DNA of 64,000 nucleotides from Streptomyces sp. NBC_01275 (GCF_026340655.1 NZ_JAPEOZ010000001.1:3720001-3784000); one strand, 5' to 3'. Positions 51,725 through 60,630 are shown, numbered from the stretch's first letter. The notes: generated from the sequence alone by a model not told the origin. Numbers and translations: made by a program.

Positions 51725-53037
51725 GCGTGCGCCCGAAGGTCCGGTTGCGGCCGCGCACTGGACTGCTGGTCCTGGCCGCGGTGTTCGCGCTGCTCCAGCT
51801 CGCGAACATCACCGGCCGGGACACCCCCGACACCAAGAACTACCTGTCGTACGCGCTGAGTCTGCGCGGGGAGAGCAAGCGGGAGGCGGCGGCCGCGACC
51901 ATCGACTACGCGTGCAGGGGCAGCGCCTCGATCGCCGCCCGCCGGCACAGCGTGGACGTGGTCCGCTTCCACCGGCCCGGCCCCGCCGGCCGGGTGCTGG
52001 CCGAGTGCCGGGCGCGGGAGTGGCGCAACGTGGAGGCACGGCTGGCGGCGGGGCAGACGGGCGGGCGCACGGTGCCGTTCATGCCGGAGCGCTTCATGCG
52101 GATCTTCGAGGTGCGGCCCGGCTACCCGGTGTTCCTCCTGCCGTTCATCACGCTGTTCGGGGTGACGTGGGGGCTGTGGCTGGCGGGCGTCTCGGTGACG
52201 GCGGCGGGCGGGGTGCTGGTCTTCCTGATCCTGCGCGGCCGCCGCGCGTCCACCCCGGTCTGTCTGGCCGGGCAGGCCCTGTACTACGTCCTGCCGTGCG
52301 GCACGACCGCGATGCGCCCGATGACCGAGGGCCTGATGCTGGCGCTGACGCTGGCGGCGGTGTGGGGGTGCGCGCTGGCCCTGGACGGGCGGGTGCGGGC
52401 GGGGGCGTGGCTGGTCGGGGGCGCGCTGGCCGCCCTGTTCGCCGTCAAGCACTCGCAGGCGCTGTTCCTCGGGCTGTGCCTGGCGGGCGCGGGCGCGCTG
52501 ATCGCCGTACGGCGTCGGCGGCGGGGGCGGCCCGTGGGGCGCGGGACGGTCGTGGTGAGCGTCGTGGGCGGGTGCGCGGTGGCCGGGACCATGCTGCTGG
52601 CCAGGCTGCTGCACTATCCGTCGGAGTCGGAGAGCCTGCAGGATCTGCTGACCCGTCACTTCGCCCGGCCGGACCGCACGCGCGCGTGGCCGGAGTTTCT
52701 GCACCTCCAGCTCAACTTCTGGGTGGAGTGGCTGCGCCGGCAGCTGTGGGAGCCGCTGTTCGTGACGGCGCTGGCGGCCGGGACGTGGGGGGTGCTGCGG
52801 GACCGGCCGAGGACGTTCGGCGTCTTCGCGCTCGCGGCCGCGTGCACCGGGATCCTGACGCAGGCCGGGCACCCCGACATGGCCATCTGGGGCGACCGGC
52901 TGATCGTGCTGGCATGGCTGCTGCCGGTGCTGGGGCTGCCGCTGCTGGTGGAGTCCGTGATCCGGGGGCAGTCGGCCCTTCCGGTCCTTCCGACGCAGGA
53001 AGGGCCGAGGAGAGGGCCGATCGGGCTCACTCGATGA
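51721..53037 (+). CDS. Polytopic membrane protein, GT-C-like, in glycopolymer cluster
   Basis: A 438-residue protein with about ten predicted helices and a large first external loop (DTPDTKNYLSYALSLRGESK, residues ~35-125) with Asp residues early in the loop, as in GT-C glycosyltransferases. GTG 51721 overlaps the paralogue 3 stop, so the two are coupled. I do not recognise a specific family. It could be a lipid-linked sugar transferase decorating the polymer on the outer face, or a polymerase. Helix-rich stretches include FLLPFITLFGVTWGLWLAG. Confidence 0.75.
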   Translation: MSVRPKVRLRPRTGLLVLAAVFALLQLANITGRDTPDTKNYLSYALSLRGESKREAAAATIDYACRGSASIAARRHSVDVVRFHRPGPAGRVLAECRAREWRNVEARLAAGQTGGRTVPFMPERFMRIFEVRPGYPVFLLPFITLFGVTWGLWLAGVSVTAAGGVLVFLILRGRRASTPVCLAGQALYYVLPCGTTAMRPMTEGLMLALTLAAVWGCALALDGRVRAGAWLVGGALAALFAVKHSQALFLGLCLAGAGALIAVRRRRRGRPVGRGTVVVSVVGGCAVAGTMLLARLLHYPSESESLQDLLTRHFARPDRTRAWPEFLHLQLNFWVEWLRRQLWEPLFVTALAAGTWGVLRDRPRTFGVFALAAACTGILTQAGHPDMAIWGDRLIVLAWLLPVLGLPLLVESVIRGQSALPVLPTQEGPRRGPIGLTR

Positions 53038-53091
53038 GGTGACGGTCGGCGTCCCGGTCGGCAGGACCGGTGACGTGGACGGAAGACATTC

Positions 53092-53116
53092 CAAATGGCC
53101 CCCTTCTTCCCATTTG
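53092..53116. promoter_or_regulatory. Inverted repeat in an AT-rich patch before the 53145 gene
   Basis: CAAATGG (53092-53098) and CCATTTG (53110-53116) form a perfect 7-bp inverted repeat with an 11-bp spacer. TTAAATTTC follows. This patch is far richer in A+T than its surroundings and lies 30 bp before the ATG, so it may be a promoter/operator. Confidence 0.4.
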
Positions 53117-53144
53117 TTAAATTTCTTCACCGTTCCCAGGTCTC

Positions 53145-54698
53145 ATGAGCGTCGGCGTCCTGATCCGGCGACCGGTGCGCGGCGTCACGGCGTTGCGCGG
53201 CGGACGCGCGCGGCGGCCGACCCCGTACCAGGTGTTCGGCCTGCTGTTCTGGCTGGTGATGTCGCTGGCGTACTGGCGGGTGCCGCTGTGCTGCGACGCC
53301 GGCCAGCACACGGCCGTCGTCGAACGCCTCAAGGCCCATCTCCTGCATCCGCTGCACCCGATGGCCGATCTGCCGGGCGCGGGCAGCCCCTACTACTCGC
53401 CGTACGCGGTGGCGCAGGGCGCGTTCGCCCGGCTGACCGGGTTCACGGGCTGGGAGGTGCTGCGGGTCGCCGGGCCGGTGAACCTGGCGGTGCTGCTGAC
53501 CGGCATCGGCCGCTTCGTACGGGTGCTGACGCCGAGGCCGTGGGCCCCGGTGCTGGCACTGGCGGCCATGACCCTACTGTGGGGCACCGAACGGGCCTGG
53601 TGGAGCGGCTATCTGGGCCTGATGTCGATGACCGGCAACCTCGGCTACCCGTCCGCCTTCGCCATCGGGCTCGCCTTCTGGGCGTGGGCGTGGACGGGGG
53701 CACGCGCGCGTGACGCCCGCCAGGTGCGCTACGTCGGCCCGAACGGCCTGCGCGGCTTCACCGGGTACGCGGGACTGGGCGCGCTGTACGGGGCGATCCT
53801 GCTGGTGCATCCGATCACCGCGGTGGCGGCCGTCACCGGAGGCGTCGCCTTCGTCACGGGATGGCAGCGGGGGTGGCGGCCGGCGGTCGTCGCCCGGTGG
53901 GCCGTGGTGGGCGCGGCGGCGCTGGCGGTCGCCGTCGTCTGGCCCTACTTCGACCTGTTCGAACTGGCCGGCGACGACAGCGTGGACGCGATGCACCGGC
54001 GACTGTACGAGGGGCTGACCGGCCACTTCTGGCTGGCACTGCTGGGCCTTCCGGCGCTGTGGGCGCGGGGCCGGCGCTCCTGGCGCGACCCGCTGGCGCT
54101 GATGTTCGCCCTGGACTGTCTGGTGGTGGCGTACGGCTGGATCAGCGGCCACTACACCTACGGGCGGATCCTGGGCCTCACCCTGGTCCCGCTCCAGTTC
54201 GCGCTCGCGGTGGAACTGGCGACGCCCCGGCCGTGGGGCGCGGGGCGGCGGGTGCTGGGGGCGGTCGCGGCGGGCGGTGCCTGTCTCGGCCTGCTGACCG
54301 TGCAGGCGGGGGCGGTCGTGCCGCGCGCACTGGACCCGGTCGGCTTCGAGCAGCCGCCGGACTGGCCGACGTACGACTGGGCCGCACGGCACATCGGCCC
54401 CGGGGAGGTGGTGGTCACCGACGGCTACTACGCCGTCCACGCCATCGCCGGCTACGGCCCGAACCTCGCCGCGCCCGCCTGGCCGGACGCGGCCCTGGAC
54501 GAGCGGGTGCGGCTACGACGGCTCGCGGACGTCCGCGCCTACCTCGCCCCCGGATCGACCCGCGCCGAGCGTGCGGCGATCGCCCACCGCTACCGCATCC
54601 GCTGGCTGCTGCTCACGCGCTGGCACCCGGTGCCCGAGGAGGCCGTGGTGGTGGCGTGGAGCCGGCGGACGGGGGAGGTGCTGGCGCGGGTCGGCTGA
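53145..54698 (+). CDS. Large polytopic membrane protein, GT-C-like
   Basis: 517 residues with about ten to eleven predicted helices and a hydrophilic C-terminal domain. The first loop has CCDAGQHTAVVERLKAHLLH, with an Asp after TM1 as in GT-C enzymes. GGWISGHY-like YGWISGHYTYGR lies in a later loop. It ends with a soluble ~120-residue part (YDWAARHIGPGEVVVTDGYY). Family is uncertain. The context suggests envelope glycan assembly. It is separated from the upstream membrane gene by 107 bp holding an AT-rich inverted repeat, so it may have its own promoter. Confidence 0.75.
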   Translation: MSVGVLIRRPVRGVTALRGGRARRPTPYQVFGLLFWLVMSLAYWRVPLCCDAGQHTAVVERLKAHLLHPLHPMADLPGAGSPYYSPYAVAQGAFARLTGFTGWEVLRVAGPVNLAVLLTGIGRFVRVLTPRPWAPVLALAAMTLLWGTERAWWSGYLGLMSMTGNLGYPSAFAIGLAFWAWAWTGARARDARQVRYVGPNGLRGFTGYAGLGALYGAILLVHPITAVAAVTGGVAFVTGWQRGWRPAVVARWAVVGAAALAVAVVWPYFDLFELAGDDSVDAMHRRLYEGLTGHFWLALLGLPALWARGRRSWRDPLALMFALDCLVVAYGWISGHYTYGRILGLTLVPLQFALAVELATPRPWGAGRRVLGAVAAGGACLGLLTVQAGAVVPRALDPVGFEQPPDWPTYDWAARHIGPGEVVVTDGYYAVHAIAGYGPNLAAPAWPDAALDERVRLRRLADVRAYLAPGSTRAERAAIAHRYRIRWLLLTRWHPVPEEAVVVAWSRRTGEVLARVG

Positions 54699-54763
54699 GC
54701 TTCCCGGAGCCGGGGTGCCGGGGATCGGCCGGGATGCCGGGGACTAGCTAGGGGATTAGGGGA

Positions 54764-55177
54764 TTACTCGATGACGAGGTCGACCTCGATGTTGCCGCGG
54801 GTGGCGTTGGAGTAGGGGCAGACCTGGTGGGCGGCCTCGACCAGCTTGCGGCCGGTCGCCTCGTCCAGGGTGTCGGGCAGCTCGACGCGCAGCGTCACCT
54901 TCAGACCGAAGCCCTCGCCCTGCTTGCCTATGCCGACCTCGGCGGTCACGGCGGCGTCGCTGACGTCCACCTTCGCGTTACGGCCGACGAGGCCCAGCGC
55001 GCTGCCGAAACAGGCCGCGTAACCGGCGGCGAACAGCTGCTCCGGGTTGGTGCCCTGACCGTTGCCGCCGAGCTCCACCGGCATGGCGAGCGCGAGGTCG
55101 ATCTTGCCGTCGTTGGAGACGGCGCGACCCTCGCGGCCGTGGGTGGCGGTGGCGACTGCGGTGTAGAGCGCGTCCAT
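54764..55177 (-). CDS. ohr: Organic hydroperoxide resistance protein Ohr
   Basis: A 137-residue OsmC/Ohr-fold thiol peroxidase that reduces organic hydroperoxides. It starts MDALYTAVATATHGREGRAV. AGYAACFGSAL holds the peroxidatic Cys and AHQVCPYSNATRGN the resolving Cys. It is divergent from ohrR, with the OhrR operator between. The stop TAA is the start of a tandem TAATCCCC repeat (54766-54751 on the minus strand). Confidence 0.95.
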   Translation of the reverse strand: MDALYTAVATATHGREGRAVSNDGKIDLALAMPVELGGNGQGTNPEQLFAAGYAACFGSALGLVGRNAKVDVSDAAVTAEVGIGKQGEGFGLKVTLRVELPDTLDEATGRKLVEAAHQVCPYSNATRGNIEVDLVIE

Positions 55178-55285
55178 GGATGAACCATCCCTCTCGGAAA
55201 TCTGTGTCAGGGGGTGGCCGGCCCTCACGCGGTTCGCTGCTTCGCTTTTTCGCGTCCGGGCCGCCTCACGGGGATAAGTAGAGCA

Positions 55286-55307
55286 CACAACTCAGTTGTG
55301 CACAACT
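55286..55307. promoter_or_regulatory. OhrR operator between ohr and ohrR
   Basis: CACAACTCAGTTGTG (55286-55300) is a perfect palindrome around a central C. A further CACAACT half-site follows at 55301-55307. It is placed to block both divergent promoters. Confidence 0.8.
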
Positions 55308-55337
55308 AAATGGCTCGCTGGCGCTACCCTGGAGTAC

Positions 55338-55868
55338 ATGACCCCGACGTCGACCCCCGCTCTTCCCCCCGCCCAGGAGAACTGGCTCCGCCTGGACCGC
55401 CAGATCTGCTTCTCCCTGCACGCCGCCTCGCGCGCCTTCAACGGCGTGTACCGCGTGATCCTCAAGGACCTCGGGCTGACCTACCCCCAGTACCTGGTCA
55501 TGCTGGTGCTGTGGGAAGAGGGCGACCTGCCGGTGAAGAGGCTCGGCGAGCATCTGCGCCTGGACTCCGGCACGCTCTCGCCGCTGCTCAAACGGCTGGA
55601 GGCGGCCGGTCTCGTACGCCGGGAGCGCAGCGCGCGCGACGAGCGCTCGGTGGAGATCCGGCTCACCGAGGAGGGGGTGGCGCTGCGCGAGAAGGCGCTG
55701 AAGGTGCCGCGCCGGATCGTCTCGGCGACCGGGTTCGACCTCGCCGAGATCGGTGAGCTGCGCGAACGCCTCGACCAGCTCACCTCGGCGCTGGACGCGG
55801 CGGCAGTGGAGGAGGAGCCGGCAGACGCATCCGGGGATGCGCCGGGGAACGAGCCGGGGGATCGGTAG
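55338..55868 (+). CDS. ohrR: MarR-family organic peroxide sensor OhrR
   Basis: A 176-residue repressor with the winged helix (LGEHLRLDSGTLSPLLKRLE, RRERSARDERSVEIRLTEEG). LDRQICFSLHAASRAFNGVY contains the single reactive Cys (about residue 24) characteristic of OhrR. Oxidation of this Cys by organic peroxides releases DNA. It is divergent from ohr and presumably autoregulated. The acidic C-terminal tail (about 25 codons) overlaps the convergent GT39-like gene by 89 bp, so the tail may be a recent extension. Confidence 0.93.
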   Translation: MTPTSTPALPPAQENWLRLDRQICFSLHAASRAFNGVYRVILKDLGLTYPQYLVMLVLWEEGDLPVKRLGEHLRLDSGTLSPLLKRLEAAGLVRRERSARDERSVEIRLTEEGVALREKALKVPRRIVSATGFDLAEIGELRERLDQLTSALDAAAVEEEPADASGDAPGNEPGDR

Positions 55869-57504
55869 GCGGTCTGCGGCTGTAGAGACGCAGGGTCACG
55901 CCGTCCCGCACGAACTCGCGGCTCGGCACGCTGGGCGCGAACTCCTCCTCGACGACGGTCAGCTTGACGCGCTCGGTCGGATTGCGCGGGTACCACGGCG
56001 AGCGCAGGGCGTACGGCTCGGCGACCACCCAGAGCCGGTCCAGCGCGCGCAGCCTGCGGCGCAGCTCGCCGGCGCGGATCTCCCGGCCGTACAGCGTCCC
56101 CGACGCCGGCCCGGAGGCCCTGAGCGCCACGTCCCGCACGCCCCGGAACCCCGCCGGATACGTCACCGCCGCCCGCCGCCCGATCGACGGCAGGAACACC
56201 ACCGCCTCGCCCGGCCGCACCGCACGCGCGGCGGCCTCGGAGACGGCGGCGAGGCCGTCGGGGCGGGTGAGGAGGGTGCGGTCCTGGCGGTGCAGCGGCA
56301 GTTGACAGAAGAACGCGAGGGCGACGGCGACGGTTCCCGCGAGGGCGGACGCCAGGGGTCTCGTGAGGCGTCTCGTGAGGGGTTTCGTGAGGGCGGCGCG
56401 GGGGCCAGGGGCGGGGGCTCCCCTTCGGGGGACGAGCCGCGCTCCCGCCCTCAGCAGTCGGTCCGCTCCCGCCGCCACCAGCAGCGGTGCGCCCGCCAGG
56501 GCGTACAGCACGTACCGGTCGTCGTACATCGGGCGGACCTGGGAGACGGCGAGGAGGGTCAGCGGGGGGACGGTCGCCAGCGGCAGCGCGACGGCCGCGA
56601 GGGCCGGGACGGATGTGAAGGTCGGGAGGGCCGGGAGGGCCGGGAGGGAGCGGCGGCGGGCGTCCGGCAGCAGTGCGACGGCGGCCAGGAGCAGGCAGGT
56701 CCAGAAAACCAACCCGCTCACCCCCAGGAAGGCGTGCAGCAGCCGCTCCGCGCTGCCCGGGCCGGGCCTCGGCAGCCACGCCACCTGAGCGGCCTGGGCC
56801 TGCGACGCCAGGGCGAGCGGGACCAAGGCCAGGACGGCGGCCCCCGCCGCGCCGGTCCAGCGCGCCCAGACTCTCCCCGGCACGCGCGCGAGGGCGAGCG
56901 TCAGCGCGTGCGCGAGCACCAGCAGCACCGCCAGCTCATGCAGCAGACAGGTCAGGGCGACGAGGACGCCGTAGGGCCACCAGGGGCGGCCCGTCAGCGC
57001 GCGGACCAGCTGCAGGGTCGCGCCGGTCGCGCCCGCGGCGACCAGCGCGTACGAGCGGCCCTCCTGCGCGTAGTGGCCGGCCAGCGGGGTCGCCGCGTAC
57101 AGCAGGCCCGCCCACAGGCCGACGCGCGGCCAGGCGAGCCGTACGCCCAGGGCCGCGACCAGGCCGGCGGTCGCGGCCGCGCCGACGACGGACGGCAGGC
57201 GCAGGGCGGTCTCGGCGGCCGTGCCGGGGCGTACGGCGAGGACGGCGTGCATGAGGAGGTAGTACAGGCCGTGCACCGCGTCCACGCCGTGCAGCAGCCG
57301 CCAGATCTCCGGGGCCGAACGCCGCGCGACCTGAAGGGTGACGGCCTCGTCGCGCCACACGCCGCCCCGGTCTAGCCCCCAGAGACCGAGCACGAGCATC
57401 ACGGCCACGGGGACGGCCACCGGGAGGGCGGCGACGAGAGCCGCAGGGACGGTCGCGGCGACGGCGGCGTGCGGTCCCGACCTGTGCGAGCGCTGGTTCA
57501 CCAC
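55780..57504 (-). CDS. GT39-like integral membrane glycosyltransferase (mannosyltransferase type)
   Basis: 574 residues with about ten helices. After TM1 the loop GLDRGGVWRDEAVTLQVARR contains the Asp-Glu of the PMT/ArnT (GT39, PMT_2) active site. HYAQEGRSYALV and MYDDRYVLYALAGAPLLVAA are further family-like loops. It probably transfers a sugar from a polyprenyl-phosphate carrier outside the membrane. GTG 57504 is the start. The C-terminus is Pro/Arg-rich and overlaps ohrR convergently. Short tandem repeats occur inside the gene (GTCTCGTGAGG type near 56357-56393; GGGCCGGGAG type near 56627-56648). Confidence 0.82.
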   Translation of the reverse strand: MVNQRSHRSGPHAAVAATVPAALVAALPVAVPVAVMLVLGLWGLDRGGVWRDEAVTLQVARRSAPEIWRLLHGVDAVHGLYYLLMHAVLAVRPGTAAETALRLPSVVGAAATAGLVAALGVRLAWPRVGLWAGLLYAATPLAGHYAQEGRSYALVAAGATGATLQLVRALTGRPWWPYGVLVALTCLLHELAVLLVLAHALTLALARVPGRVWARWTGAAGAAVLALVPLALASQAQAAQVAWLPRPGPGSAERLLHAFLGVSGLVFWTCLLLAAVALLPDARRRSLPALPALPTFTSVPALAAVALPLATVPPLTLLAVSQVRPMYDDRYVLYALAGAPLLVAAGADRLLRAGARLVPRRGAPAPGPRAALTKPLTRRLTRPLASALAGTVAVALAFFCQLPLHRQDRTLLTRPDGLAAVSEAAARAVRPGEAVVFLPSIGRRAAVTYPAGFRGVRDVALRASGPASGTLYGREIRAGELRRRLRALDRLWVVAEPYALRSPWYPRNPTERVKLTVVEEEFAPSVPSREFVRDGVTLRLYSRRPPTDPPARSPAHPRMRLPAPPPLPPRPAPR

Positions 57505-57603
57505 ACCGCAGATTTTGTACTATTAGCAAGCTCTTACTCGTGATTGACGGCCTATAAGGCTCTATGAGAGCTTTATCAGCGTTCGTCCGGATTACGATCC
57601 GCG
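57505..57603. promoter_or_regulatory. AT-rich divergent promoter region
   Basis: 99 bp between two divergent glycosyltransferase genes, much richer in A+T than its neighbours. AAGCTCT (57528-57534) and AGAGCTT (57567-57573) form an inverted repeat. TTGACGG (57544-57550) and CTATAAGGC lie between them. It probably carries both promoters and a regulatory site. Confidence 0.5.
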
Positions 57604-58851
57604 ATGATGAAACGCCGTCGCCTTCTCGTCCTCGCCGCCGCCTGGCTCGCCACGCGCGCCCTGATGCTGTGGCTGCTCGCCCACAACTCCCTGTCCCTGC
57701 TGGGCCGGGGCGGTGTCGCCCGCGAGGTGTGGCATCTGTACCACCACTGGCACGGCGTCCTCGCGCACGGCGCGTTCCCGGCGCACGACCCGCTGTGGCA
57801 GTACCCGCCGGGCGCGGGCCCGGTCCTGCTGTCCCCGGCGCTGCTGCCGGGCCTGACGTACTTTCAGGGGTTCGTCGCCCTCACCCTGGCCGCCGACCTG
57901 GTGACCGCGCTGGCGCTGGCCCGCGCGGGCAGCCGCCCCGGCCGCTCGCTGCGCGGACCCGCGCTGTGGATCGGCGGCCTGCCGCTGCTGCTGCACACGC
58001 CGCTCGCCCGCTACGACGTGCAGGTCACGGCCCTCGCTGTGCTCTCCCTGCTGGCGCTGGGGCGCTCCACGCGCGCGTGCGGCGCGTTCGCGGCCATGGG
58101 AGCGCTGGTGAAGGCGTGGCCGGTGCTGGTGCTCCTCGGGGTCCCGAGGGGGCGGCCGACGCGCTCGGCGTGGACGTGGGCCGCGGCGACCGGTTCCGCG
58201 CTGCTCGCGCTGCTCTGCCTCTGCTTCGACAACCCCTTCGCCTTCCTGCGTCAGCAGGGCGGCCGGGGCGTGCAGATCGAGTCGCTCGGCGGCACCGCGC
58301 TGCTGCTGGCGACCCACGCGGGCCGGCCGGGCCGGGTGCGCTACCAGTACGGGGCGATGGAGTTCACCGGCCCGTACGTCTCGCTCGTCGCCGACTCCTG
58401 CCTCGCCCTGACCGCCGTCGCCTTCGGACTGCTGCTCCTGTGGCGGGTCCGCTGCCGACGGTGGACTCCGGCGACCCCGCACGACGCCGCGCTGAGCGCC
58501 GTCCTGCTGTTCACCGTCACCAGCCGGGTGATCAGCCCGCAGTACATGGTGTGGCTGATCGGCCTGGCCGCGGTCTGTCTGACCTCCCGGCACACCACCC
58601 AGCGCCCGGTCGCCGCGCTGGTCGTCGCGGCGACCGCGGTGAGCGCCGTGGTCTACCCGGCCCTGTACCACGAGGTCGTCGCCTGCTCCTGGACCGGAGT
58701 CGCGCTGATGCTGCTGCGCAACGGGCTGCTGGCCGCGGCCGCCTGCCTGTCCTTCGCCCGCCTGTGGCACGCCGGGACGGCGCGTGTCGCCACGGGCACG
58801 GGGGGTCATCCACAGGCCCAGCGTGAGAGTCCGGCTCCTGCTTCACTGTGA
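57604..58851 (+). CDS. GT87-like polytopic membrane glycosyltransferase
   Basis: 415 residues with about ten helices. It opens MMKRRRLLVLAAAWLATRAL. ARYDVQVTALAVLSLL and GALVKAWPVLVL match the DUF2029/GT87 pattern of polyprenol-phosphate-mannose-dependent mannosyltransferases. ISPQYMVWLIGLA is the conserved late motif. It is divergent from the GT39-like gene and 54 bp upstream of galE on the same strand, so a sugar nucleotide supply and transfer link is plausible. Donor and acceptor are unknown. Confidence 0.82.
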   Translation: MMKRRRLLVLAAAWLATRALMLWLLAHNSLSLLGRGGVAREVWHLYHHWHGVLAHGAFPAHDPLWQYPPGAGPVLLSPALLPGLTYFQGFVALTLAADLVTALALARAGSRPGRSLRGPALWIGGLPLLLHTPLARYDVQVTALAVLSLLALGRSTRACGAFAAMGALVKAWPVLVLLGVPRGRPTRSAWTWAAATGSALLALLCLCFDNPFAFLRQQGGRGVQIESLGGTALLLATHAGRPGRVRYQYGAMEFTGPYVSLVADSCLALTAVAFGLLLLWRVRCRRWTPATPHDAALSAVLLFTVTSRVISPQYMVWLIGLAAVCLTSRHTTQRPVAALVVAATAVSAVVYPALYHEVVACSWTGVALMLLRNGLLAAAACLSFARLWHAGTARVATGTGGHPQAQRESPAPASL

Positions 58852-58905
58852 GACACAGCCATTGCGGGGCCTTCGGGACGAAACACACGAGGGGGAGGTC
58901 GTGAC

Positions 58906-59886
58906 ATGACCTGGTTGATCACGGGCGGCGCGGGCTACATCGGGGCGCATGTCGTACGGGCGCTGACCGAGGCGGGCGAGGGGGCGGTGGTGTACGACGA
59001 CCTGTCGACGGGCCTCGCCGCGCGCGTGCCGGCCGGGGTGCCCCTGGTGGTGGGCTCGACGCTGGACGGCGAGCGGGTGTCCCGCGTCCTCGCCGAGCAC
59101 TCCGTGACCGGAGTCGTCCATCTCGCGGCGAAGAAGCAGGTCGGCGAGTCGGTGGACCGGCCCCTGCACTACTACCGGCAGAACGTGGAGGGCCTGAGAG
59201 TCCTGCTGGAGGCGGTGACCGCAGCCGGGGTGCCGTCCTTCGTGTTCTCCTCCTCGGCGGCCGTCTACGGCATGCCGGACGTCGACCTGGTCACCGAGGA
59301 CACCCCCTGTGCGCCGATGTCGCCGTACGGGGAGACGAAGCTGGCCGGCGAGTGGCTGGTCCGCGCGACCGGCCGGGCCACGGGACTGTCCACGGCCTCG
59401 CTGCGCTACTTCAACGTGGCCGGCGCGGCCGCCCCGGACCTCGCGGACGCCGGCGTCTTCAATCTCGTCCCGATGGTGTTCGAGAGACTCACCGGGGACG
59501 CGCCCCCGCGCATCTTCGGCGACGACTACCCCACCCCCGACGGCACCTGTGTGCGGGACTACATCCACGTGGTCGACCTGGCGGAGGCCCATGTGGCCGC
59601 GGCCCGCGCCCTCCAGGCCTCCCCCGGCCGCGATCTCACCCTCAACATCGGCCGGGGAGAGGGCGTCTCGGTACGGGAGATGATCGACCGCGTCAACGCC
59701 GTCACCGGGTACGACCGGCCGCCGACGGTCACCCCCCGCCGCCCCGGCGACCCGGCACGCGTGGTCGCCTCCGCCGACCGGATCGCCGCCCAACTGGGCT
59801 GGAAGGCCAAGCACGACGTCCAGGACATGATCACCTCGGCGTGGGAGGGCTGGGTACGGCTGCATCCGGAGGCGGCCCGGGCGTAG
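58906..59886 (+). CDS. galE: UDP-glucose 4-epimerase
   Basis: A 326-residue extended SDR. TGGAGYIGAH (GxxGxxG, NAD binding) is at the N-terminus. FSSSAAVYG and the catalytic YGETK follow, then RYFNVAGAA and RDYIHVVDLAEAH, typical of GalE. It interconverts UDP-Glc and UDP-Gal (or the GlcNAc forms). GGGGGAGG before the ATG is a strong ribosome site. Since it lies with membrane glycosyltransferases and not with galT/galK, a role in envelope glycan precursors is likely. It is convergent with the response-regulator gene with only 12 bp between stops and no visible terminator. Confidence 0.92.
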   Translation: MTWLITGGAGYIGAHVVRALTEAGEGAVVYDDLSTGLAARVPAGVPLVVGSTLDGERVSRVLAEHSVTGVVHLAAKKQVGESVDRPLHYYRQNVEGLRVLLEAVTAAGVPSFVFSSSAAVYGMPDVDLVTEDTPCAPMSPYGETKLAGEWLVRATGRATGLSTASLRYFNVAGAAAPDLADAGVFNLVPMVFERLTGDAPPRIFGDDYPTPDGTCVRDYIHVVDLAEAHVAAARALQASPGRDLTLNIGRGEGVSVREMIDRVNAVTGYDRPPTVTPRRPGDPARVVASADRIAAQLGWKAKHDVQDMITSAWEGWVRLHPEAARA

Positions 59887-59898
59887 GGCCGGCGGTTC

Positions 59899-60543
59899 CT
59901 ACGCGTTGTTCAGGTACGCCAGCACCGCCAGCACTCTGCGGTGTCCGGTGTCGCTCGCCGGGAGGCCGAGCTTCAGGAAGACGTTGCCGATGTGCTTGCT
60001 GACCGACCGCTCCGTGATGACGAGCGTGGTGGCGATGGTGGTGTTGTCGCGGCCCTCGGCCATCAGCTTCAGCACCTCGCGCTCGCGCGGGGTGAGCTGG
60101 TCCAGCGGCGAGTCCTTGCGGCGGGTCATCAGCTCGGTGACGACCTCGGGGTCCAGGGCCGTGCCGCCGCCCGCGACCCGCTCCAGCGCGTCCAGGAACT
60201 CGTCGACCCGCCCGACCCGGTCCTTCAGCAGATAGCCGACGCCGCTCGCGCCGCCGCCGAGCAGCTCGGCCGCGTAGGACTCCTCGACGTACTGGGAGAG
60301 CACCAGCACCGGCAGTCCGGGGATCTTCTCGCGGGCCTCCAGGGCGGCCCGCAGCCCCTCGTCGCGGAAGCCCGGCGGCATCCGCACATCGAGCACGGCC
60401 ACGTCCGGGCGGTGCTCGAGGAGCGCCGGCAGGACCTCGGGGCCGGAGCCGGCGACGGCCGCCACCTCATGCCCGGCCGACGTCAACAACAGGACCAGGC
60501 CCTCTCTCAGCAGGGCGTTGTCCTCGGCTATCACGACTCTCAT
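59899..60543 (-). CDS. Orphan NarL/LuxR-type response regulator
   Basis: 214 residues. The receiver domain has the acidic pair (IAEDN), the phospho-acceptor Asp52 (LDVRMP) and KD (LLKD). The C-terminal LuxR helix-turn-helix is LTPREREVLKLMAEGRDNTT and TERSVSKHIGNVFLKLGL. No histidine kinase gene is adjacent, so its partner must be elsewhere. GAGG precedes the ATG at 60543. It follows the tetR gene on the same strand. Confidence 0.92.
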   Translation of the reverse strand: MRVVIAEDNALLREGLVLLLTSAGHEVAAVAGSGPEVLPALLEHRPDVAVLDVRMPPGFRDEGLRAALEAREKIPGLPVLVLSQYVEESYAAELLGGGASGVGYLLKDRVGRVDEFLDALERVAGGGTALDPEVVTELMTRRKDSPLDQLTPREREVLKLMAEGRDNTTIATTLVITERSVSKHIGNVFLKLGLPASDTGHRRVLAVLAYLNNA

Positions 60544-60590
60544 GCTGCCTCGACTCCCGTCACCACGCCCGGAGCCCTCGGCTCACAGGT

Positions 60591-60630
60591 GTCTCGATCG
60601 CCTCACCGGCGTCTCGAACGCCTCACAGCG
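60591..60630. repeat. 20-bp tandem repeat containing the tetR stop codon
   Basis: 60591-60610 and 60611-60630 are near-identical 20-bp units (GTCTCGA, CGCCTCAC shared blocks). The complement of the tetR stop (TCA, 60623-60625) is in the second unit and recurs in the first. A partial third copy (GCTCACAG) precedes them. Confidence 0.85.
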
